18,197 nucleotides of DNA from positions 1 through 18,197 of the forward strand of contig DEAT01000011.1 of assembly GCA_002348265.1 (NCBI GenBank), in the 5' to 3' direction. Positions 14,153-18,197 of this stretch are shown here, in pieces (the first letter of the stretch is position 1; every line of letters begins with the position of its first letter). Origin of the DNA: Gemmatimonadales bacterium UBA2975 (GTDB lineage Bacteria; Gemmatimonadota; Gemmatimonadetes; Longimicrobiales; Gaopeijiaceae). Below the pieces are notes generated by a model, which was not told the origin of the DNA, made no database searches, and saw nothing but the letters and a program-made list of their open reading frames with translations. The position numbers and the translations under genes were made by a program.

Positions 14153-14269
14153 GTGAAGGTCCGAAGCAGCGTAAAACCAATTTGTGAACATTGTAAGGTG
14201 ATCCGCCGCAAGGGTGTCGTGCGTATCATCTGTTCGCGTAATCCTAAGCACAAGCAGCGGCAGGGTTAG
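14153..14269 (+). CDS. rpmJ: 50S ribosomal protein L36 (zinc-binding)
   Basis: L36 is the smallest 50S protein and helps shape 23S rRNA during late assembly. This 38-aa ORF is short and easy to miss. It starts with GTG at 14153, with GGAG at 14142-14145 upstream at 7 nt spacing. It encodes MKVRSSVKPICEHC at the start and ICSRNPKHKQRQG at the end, nearly the same as E. coli L36. The zinc ligands are Cys11, Cys14, Cys27 and His33. It is followed 2 nt later by rpsM. The infA gene that often precedes rpmJ is absent. Confidence 0.95.
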   Translation: MKVRSSVKPICEHCKVIRRKGVVRIICSRNPKHKQRQG

Positions 14270-14271
14270 TA

Positions 14272-14652
14272 ATGGCACGCATTGCCGGAGTCGATCTCCC
14301 GCGTGGTAAGCGGATAGAGGTTGCCCTCACGTACATATATGGGATTGGATCGGCTAGGGCGAAGCAAATCCTAGACGCTTGTGGTGTGGATCCTGACCGG
14401 AGAGCTCAGGATATAAGTGACGATGATGTGAATCGTCTTCGTCGCCAGATTGAAGGGAATTTCAAGGTGGAAGGAACGCTCCGGACCGAGCGTTCTATGG
14501 ATATCAAGCGGCTGATGGATATAGGCTGCTATCGTGGGTTGCGGCACCGCCGTGGCCTTCCGGTCCGTGGACAGCGCACTAGTACCAACGCAAGGACGCA
14601 CAAGGGGAAGAGACGTGCGATTGCCGGTAAGAAGGCGCCGCCGAAGAAGTAA
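14272..14652 (+). CDS. rpsM: 30S ribosomal protein S13
   Basis: S13 is a 30S head protein that forms inter-subunit bridges with L5 and contacts the P-site tRNA through its C-terminal tail. The product is 126 aa. It starts MARIAGVDLPRGKRIEVALT and has TYIYGIGSARAKQIL, with IGCYRGLRHRRGLPVRGQRT near the C-terminus and a basic tail (KGKRRAIAGKKAPPKK). The 101-nt gap that follows is unusually long for this operon. Confidence 0.97.
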   Translation: MARIAGVDLPRGKRIEVALTYIYGIGSARAKQILDACGVDPDRRAQDISDDDVNRLRRQIEGNFKVEGTLRTERSMDIKRLMDIGCYRGLRHRRGLPVRGQRTSTNARTHKGKRRAIAGKKAPPKK

Positions 14653-14666
14653 ACATGATGCCGCAA

Positions 14667-14704
14667 GGATGGTCGGGGTAATGCAAACCGTTTCCCGCCA
14701 TACC
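14667..14704 (+). other. Candidate mRNA hairpin in the rpsM-rpsK gap
   Basis: The segment 14667-14677 (GGATGGTCGGG) can pair with 14694-14704 (CCCGCCATACC) as a ten-base-pair stem with a single-base bulge on each side and a 16-nt loop. It lies in the 101-nt non-coding gap between rpsM and rpsK. No T-tract follows directly, so it is not an obvious terminator. It may be a cis-regulatory RNA, perhaps a site for autogenous control by S4 as occurs for alpha-type operons elsewhere, but this is inference. Confidence 0.35.
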
Positions 14705-14753
14705 GGCCCATCAGCAGTATGAAGCCGATCCGAAAGAAACAGGACACTGACAC

Positions 14754-15137
14754 GTGGCCCAGCCAGTAACTAAAAAACGTAAGAAGGTTGTGGAGTCCGA
14801 AGGTGTCGCGCACATAAAGGCGACCTTCAACAACACGATGATTACTATAACGGACAGTGCGGGTGACACTATCGCTTGGGCGAGTGCCGGTAAGGCGGGA
14901 TTCAAGGGCTCGAAGAAGTCTACGCCGTTTGCTGCCACTGTGGCTGGCGAGCAGGTTGGGCGTGAAGCTGTGTCTATGGGCGTGAAGCGTGTTGACGTGC
15001 GCGTTCAGGGTCCGGGATCCGGACGTGAATCTGCGATTCAGGCGCTAGCTGCGGCTGGTCTTTTCATTAAGTCCATCCTCGATGTCACGCCGCTTCCACA
15101 CAATGGTTGTCGGCCACCGAAGAAGCGTAGGGTTTAA
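14754..15137 (+). CDS. rpsK: 30S ribosomal protein S11
   Basis: S11 lies on the 30S platform near the E site and the Shine-Dalgarno helix. The product is 127 aa from a GTG start with AGGA about 9 nt upstream. It has the family pattern: GVAHIKATFNNTMITITD, WASAGKAGFKGSKKSTPFA, and the C-terminal LPHNGCRPPKKRRV, including the Asn-Gly pair that forms isoaspartate in E. coli. It is 3 nt from rpsD. Confidence 0.97.
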   Translation: MAQPVTKKRKKVVESEGVAHIKATFNNTMITITDSAGDTIAWASAGKAGFKGSKKSTPFAATVAGEQVGREAVSMGVKRVDVRVQGPGSGRESAIQALAAAGLFIKSILDVTPLPHNGCRPPKKRRV

Positions 15138-15140
15138 GCT

Positions 15141-15776
15141 ATGGCTCGCTACACCGGACCCGTCTGCAAACTCTGTCGCCGAGAAGGTCAAAAGCTGTTT
15201 TTGAAGGGGCAAAGGTGCTTCACAGAGAAGTGTCCTATCGAGCGTCGCGCTTATCCTCCGGGCCAGCATGGACCAGCGCAGGCACGTCGTCGTAAGCAAT
15301 CGGACTATGCTCTCCAGCTTCGCGAGAAGCAGAAGGTTAAGAGAATTTATGGCCTACCCGAGAAGCAGTTTCGGAGCCTTTTTGAGTATGCCAACCACAT
15401 CCCGGGTGTGACCGGTGATAATTTGCTTGTCGCGCTTGAGTCTCGGCTGGACAACATCATCTTCAGGATGGGCTTTGCTCAGAGCCGTAGTCAAGCCCGT
15501 CAGATTGTTCGTCACCGACATGTCGAGGTAAATGGCGGCATCGTAAATGTTCCGAGCTTCCGTGTGTCCGGGGGCGATGAAATAACTATTCGCGCGAAAT
15601 CGAAAAACATGCTCCCGATCGAGGCATCGCTAGAGGCTCGGACGCGCCCCGCTCTGCCTGAGTGGTTGGCGTTAGATGAGAAAGCTCGGGTGGGTCGGGT
15701 TGTCCGGGCACCTACGCGCTCGGACATATCGTTCCCGATTCAGGAACAACTGATCGTGGAGCTCTACTCTAAGTAA
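15141..15776 (+). CDS. rpsD: 30S ribosomal protein S4 (zinc-binding form)
   Basis: S4 nucleates 30S body assembly and, in several bacteria, represses its own operon by binding the mRNA. The product is 211 aa. The N-terminal zinc ribbon uses Cys9, Cys12, Cys26 and Cys31 (CKLC ... RCFTEKC). The S4 RNA-binding domain follows near residues 98-160, with LESRLDNIIFRMGFAQSRSQ and QIVRHRHVEVNGGIVNVPS. The C-terminal PIQEQLIVELYSK is typical. It is 3 nt after rpsK; a 61-nt gap precedes rpoA. Confidence 0.97.
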   Translation: MARYTGPVCKLCRREGQKLFLKGQRCFTEKCPIERRAYPPGQHGPAQARRRKQSDYALQLREKQKVKRIYGLPEKQFRSLFEYANHIPGVTGDNLLVALESRLDNIIFRMGFAQSRSQARQIVRHRHVEVNGGIVNVPSFRVSGGDEITIRAKSKNMLPIEASLEARTRPALPEWLALDEKARVGRVVRAPTRSDISFPIQEQLIVELYSK

Positions 15777-15826
15777 TGAATTCGCCGCGGCTCCTTTGGA
15801 GAGTCTTAGGCGTCAACGGAGCACTC

Positions 15827-15833
15827 AGGAGGG
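15827..15833 (+). promoter_or_regulatory. Strong ribosome-binding site deciding the rpoA GTG start
   Basis: AGGAGGG lies 5 nt upstream of the GTG at 15838 when measured from AGGAGG. This fixes the rpoA start, because the in-frame TTG at 15796 lacks such a site and would add 14 non-conserved residues. A CTCCT at 15791-15795 could pair with the AGGAG core. Confidence 0.7.
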
Positions 15834-15837
15834 TATT

Positions 15838-16893
15838 GTGGAACTAGATCTGGACGGACTCGTGCTTCCCGATCGTGTCGAGCGAGCAGACGATACGTAC
15901 AGCGCGCGGTCGGCTCAGTTCGTGGTCGAGCCGCTCGAACGCGGGTTTGGTCACACGCTCGGGAATTCGGTGCGGAGAGCTTTGCTCTCTTCTCTGAAGG
16001 GATCGGCCGTATGGGCTTTCCGTATAGACGGGGTCGTGCACGAGCACCAGACGATTCAAGGTGTTGTCGAAGATGTCCATCAAGTGATTCAGAATCTCAA
16101 GTCGCTTGTGGTAACGCTCGACGACGATGTCGAAGATGTTGTTCTCAAGCTCAACGTCGAGAAGGCGGGCCTGGTCACTGCTGGTATGATCCAAGCCCCC
16201 GCGGGCTCTGAAGTCATGGATGAAGACCATCACTTGTTTACGCTTCAGGAGGATAGGTCCCTCAGCATGGAGCTTTATGTGAACAAAGGGCGCGGTTTTG
16301 TACTCGCCAGTGCACATGAGATTCCACGAGATGGAGGGTTGAACAAGCTGGTGGACTTGGTTCGGATCGATTCGATCTACAATCCGGTCCGGCGGGCGAA
16401 TTTTTCTGTGGAAGAGACACGGGTAGGTCAGAGGACAGACTTTGATCGCCTCACCCTGCACATTGAGACCGATGGATCGATTGATCCAGAAGGCGCGGTT
16501 GCATACGCGGCCGAACTAGTTCGGAAACACCTGGAGTACATGCTTTACTTTGCAGAGGGTGGGATTCCAGAAGTTGTTCCTCAAGGTGCATCCCCAGTGC
16601 CGGAGCGCCTTCAGGAGCTTTTGGTTCAGCCTATTGAAGAGTTGGCTGAGCTTTCAGTTCGATCAAGAAATTCGCTACAGAAGGAGAGCATTCAGACACT
16701 GAGCGCTCTTGTCCAAAGAAGCGAAGAATCGATGCTTCAGATTGAGAATTTCGGAAAAAAATCGCTGAAAGAGATTTCGGACTTCCTAGAGGAGCATGGT
16801 CTCCACTTCGGTATGAAGGTCGAACATGGAGATGACGGACGCCTCTTTTTCATGGAAGATGAGGCTACAGCTTCGGCCGGCAGCGAGGATTAA
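15838..16893 (+). CDS. rpoA: DNA-directed RNA polymerase subunit alpha
   Basis: Two alpha subunits scaffold RNA polymerase assembly and contact UP elements and activators. From the GTG at 15838 the product is 351 aa (MELDLDGLVLPDRVE), supported by an AGGAGGG site. The N-terminal dimerisation domain has VVEPLERGFGHTLGNSVRRA, with GVVEDVHQVIQNLK next. The linker is followed by the helix-hairpin-helix C-terminal domain at about residues 264-331 (EELAELSVRSRNSLQKESIQ ... NFGKKSLKEI); Arg275 matches E. coli Arg265, the key DNA-contact residue. An acidic tail of about 20 residues beyond the C-terminal domain is longer than in E. coli (329 aa). It is followed 3 nt later by rplQ. Confidence 0.96.
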   Translation: MELDLDGLVLPDRVERADDTYSARSAQFVVEPLERGFGHTLGNSVRRALLSSLKGSAVWAFRIDGVVHEHQTIQGVVEDVHQVIQNLKSLVVTLDDDVEDVVLKLNVEKAGLVTAGMIQAPAGSEVMDEDHHLFTLQEDRSLSMELYVNKGRGFVLASAHEIPRDGGLNKLVDLVRIDSIYNPVRRANFSVEETRVGQRTDFDRLTLHIETDGSIDPEGAVAYAAELVRKHLEYMLYFAEGGIPEVVPQGASPVPERLQELLVQPIEELAELSVRSRNSLQKESIQTLSALVQRSEESMLQIENFGKKSLKEISDFLEEHGLHFGMKVEHGDDGRLFFMEDEATASAGSED

Positions 16894-16896
16894 AGC

Positions 16897-17250
16897 GTGC
16901 GTCATCGGAAGAAGGGCAGACAGCTCTCCCGTACTCGCAGTCATCGCAAGGCGACTCTGCGTAACCTTGCAACATCCTTGTTTCGTCATGAGCGTATAGA
17001 GACGACTACGGCCAAGGCAAAAGAGCTCCGCCCTTTCGCTGAGCGATTGATAACTCTAGCGCGTCGAGGTGATGTTCACGCACGCAGGTTGGCAGCCACG
17101 AAGATCCAGGATCGCGAGGTTCTGGGTAAGCTGTTCGACGAGATCGCTCCGCGGTACATGGAGCGTCCCGGGGGATACACTCGGGTGCTCAAGCTTGGAA
17201 ATCGAAAAGGTGACGCAGCAGAGATGTCGCTGATCGAACTCGTCGGTTAG
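16897..17250 (+). CDS. rplQ: 50S ribosomal protein L17
   Basis: L17 is a 50S protein near the tunnel exit. The product is 117 aa from a GTG start 3 nt after the rpoA stop, with GAGG at about 16884-16887 upstream. The N-terminus MRHRKKGRQLSRTRSHRKA and the pattern LRNLATSLFRHERIETTTAK are the family signature. The C-terminal PRYMERPGGYTRVLKLGNRK is conserved. It closes the canonical alpha cluster; the genes after it are not part of the standard order. Confidence 0.97.
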   Translation: MRHRKKGRQLSRTRSHRKATLRNLATSLFRHERIETTTAKAKELRPFAERLITLARRGDVHARRLAATKIQDREVLGKLFDEIAPRYMERPGGYTRVLKLGNRKGDAAEMSLIELVG

Positions 17251-17299
17251 CTTGGCAGCTGTCTCACGCTCAGACTCTACCAAAGGAAGGATGAAGGAA

Positions 17300-17863
17300 A
17301 TGTCGGACAACGTTTCACGGCGCGGTGCAGCAGATATGGGAATGCTGTTGATGATCTTAGCATTCGCAGTCATCGTTGGATTCATGGTCTGGCTACGTGG
17401 TGAGGCAGCTACAGAGCGTCAGGCCCAATTGGATGCCGCAGCCGCGCGCGCGGCTGCAGAAGAAGAGTCTGCCGCTGCGACCGTCGAGACGGTTGCGATC
17501 GGAGATATCGAAGTTGATCCAACACCCTTTGTGGGGACTAAGCTGCGCAGTGAGGGTGCTGTAGCGAGCATGCTAGGGACCCAGGGTTTTTGGCTGGCAA
17601 CGCCTAGCGGAAACCCTTTCTTGGTGTCGTGGTCAGCAGAGGCATCAGACGGCCCAACTATTGTTATGGGTGATACCATCGCGGTTGAAGGGGTGGTAAC
17701 CGAAATGCAGGAACTGACTCTAGTAGAGTGGTCTGCAGCTCAGACTATCTCTGATATCGATCGTATGGTTGCTGAATTCGCGACCCATTACATCGCCGCC
17801 GATCGCGTCGACATAATGCGCGGAGAGGACGAAACTGATGAAGGCGCCGCCAGCGGGAACTGA
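17300..17863 (+). CDS. Unrecognised single-pass membrane protein with OB-fold-like outer domain
   Basis: I do not recognise this gene. From the ATG at 17300, which has GGAAGG about 9 nt upstream, the product is 187 aa; the ATG at 17291 and a TTG at 17252 are alternatives. A basic N-terminus (SRRG) precedes one hydrophobic segment at residues about 13-32, so the bulk is predicted outside the cytoplasm. Residues 36-62 are Ala/Glu-rich and probably helical. Residues about 63-145 alternate short beta-like stretches (GDIEVDPTPFVGTKLRSEG, GFWLATPSG, GDTIAVEGVV) in a pattern like small secreted OB-fold domains. The last 15 residues are acidic. It lies between rplQ and rpmB on the same strand, so co-transcription is likely, but no shared function is implied. 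Confidence 0.8.
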   Translation: MSDNVSRRGAADMGMLLMILAFAVIVGFMVWLRGEAATERQAQLDAAAARAAAEEESAAATVETVAIGDIEVDPTPFVGTKLRSEGAVASMLGTQGFWLATPSGNPFLVSWSAEASDGPTIVMGDTIAVEGVVTEMQELTLVEWSAAQTISDIDRMVAEFATHYIAADRVDIMRGEDETDEGAASGN

Positions 17864-17903
17864 GTTCATAAGTCAACGATTCGAATAGAGCAGGAATAAA
17901 GAA

Positions 17904-18116
17904 ATGGCTCGAGTGTGCTACAGATGCGGAAAGCGTCCCGCGACCGGTAACAATGTTAGCCACGCGCACAATAAAACACGTCGCCGTTGGTTGCCGAACC
18001 TTCAGACGGTGAAGATCATCGACGAGAGTGGTCAGCGTCGGAGGGTTCGTGTATGTACCCGGTGTATTTCTGCTGGCATGGTTACAAAGGCTCCGCCGAT
18101 AACGGTGGAGGCCTAA
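17904..18116 (+). CDS. rpmB: 50S ribosomal protein L28 (zinc-binding form)
   Basis: L28 is a 50S protein near the E site. The product is 70 aa. The N-terminus MARVCYRCGKRPATGNNVSH matches the family, followed by KTRRRWLPNLQTVKI and the RVRVCTRCISAG segment. Four cysteines (Cys5, Cys8, Cys51, Cys54) mark the zinc-binding form. AGGA at 17892-17895 lies 8 nt before the ATG. It sits 40 nt after the unknown membrane protein, not beside rpmG, which is a less common place for this gene. Confidence 0.96.
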   Translation: MARVCYRCGKRPATGNNVSHAHNKTRRRWLPNLQTVKIIDESGQRRRVRVCTRCISAGMVTKAPPITVEA

Positions 18117-18179
18117 ATATAAGTCTGGTGCTTGAGAGCCGGAGCCGCTTGAGCGCCGTTGACGAACGATATGGAGGCC

Positions 18180-18197
18180 CTCCCGATCACTCGGGAG
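18180..18197 (+). terminator. Candidate intrinsic terminator hairpin, cut by window edge
   Basis: CTCCCGA (18180-18186) and TCGGGAG (18191-18197) are perfect complements around a 4-nt loop. They lie 64 nt after the rpmB stop. A longer stem and a T-tract, if present, would be beyond the window, so this call is provisional. It would end the transcript that includes rplQ and rpmB. Confidence 0.4.

Noticed and set aside
14661..14753. Short ORFs in the rpsM-rpsK gap (about 8, 13 and 16 codons)
   Set aside because: They are too short, mutually overlapping and lack convincing ribosome-binding sites, so a leader peptide cannot be supported.
15844..16461. 205-codon minus-strand frame inside rpoA
   Set aside because: It lies wholly within rpoA, whose domains and motifs are intact.
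17252..17280. Possible promoter after rplQ (TTGGCA followed by CTCTAC at 17 nt)
   Set aside because: The second hexamer shares only one base with TATAAT.
18118..18123. TATAAG after rpmB as a -10 element
   Set aside because: There is no -35-like sequence at proper distance upstream.
18171..18197. ATG at 18171 as the start of a new gene
   Set aside because: There is no ribosome-binding site, it overlaps the hairpin, and only nine codons are visible.

Overview
The window is one uninterrupted ribosomal-protein superoperon read entirely on the + strand. It runs from the 3' part of fusA through the S10, spc and alpha gene clusters to rpmB. It has the bacterial S10-spc-alpha gene order, moderate GC (around half or slightly above, judged by eye), many GTG starts, and gaps of usually 0-30 nt. 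It also carries zinc-ribbon (Cys-rich) forms of S14, S4, L28, L36 and adenylate kinase. This is chromosomal DNA of a free-living type of bacterium. Phylum cannot be fixed from gene order alone; my low-confidence guess is a Gemmatimonadota-like or related uncultured lineage. There are no mobile elements, tRNAs, rRNAs or CRISPR arrays, and no gene-free stretch over 300 bases.

Layout. (1) 1-1846 is fusA (EF-G), cut at its 5' end by the window edge. (2) 1877-7377 is the S10 cluster plus the start of spc: rpsJ, rplC, rplD, rplW, rplB, rpsS, rplV, rpsC, rplP, rpmC, rpsQ, rplN. There is no tuf between fusA and rpsJ. (3) 7377-12575 is the rest of spc: rplX, rplE, rpsN, rpsH, rplF, rplR, rpsE, rpmD, rplO, secY. 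(4) 12635-14049 holds adk and map. (5) A strong sigma70-type promoter at 14088-14116 starts a second unit, rpmJ, rpsM, rpsK, rpsD, rpoA, rplQ, with no infA in its usual place. (6) 17300-17863 is an unrecognised single-pass membrane protein with an OB-fold-like outer domain. It is followed by rpmB and by a hairpin that the window edge cuts.

The genes make both ribosomal subunits, the translocation GTPase, the core protein-export channel, N-terminal Met removal, nucleotide balance and the RNA polymerase alpha subunit. Grouping them ties growth-related functions to shared transcription.

No wholly new multi-gene system is visible. The accessory features worth attention are an RG/RGG-like N-terminal extension of S5 that carries a 30-bp tandem duplication, a strongly acidic C-terminal tail on L4, the unknown membrane protein between rplQ and rpmB, and several structured or unusually long gaps (rplX-rplE, map-rpmJ, rpsM-rpsK) that may hold regulatory RNA.
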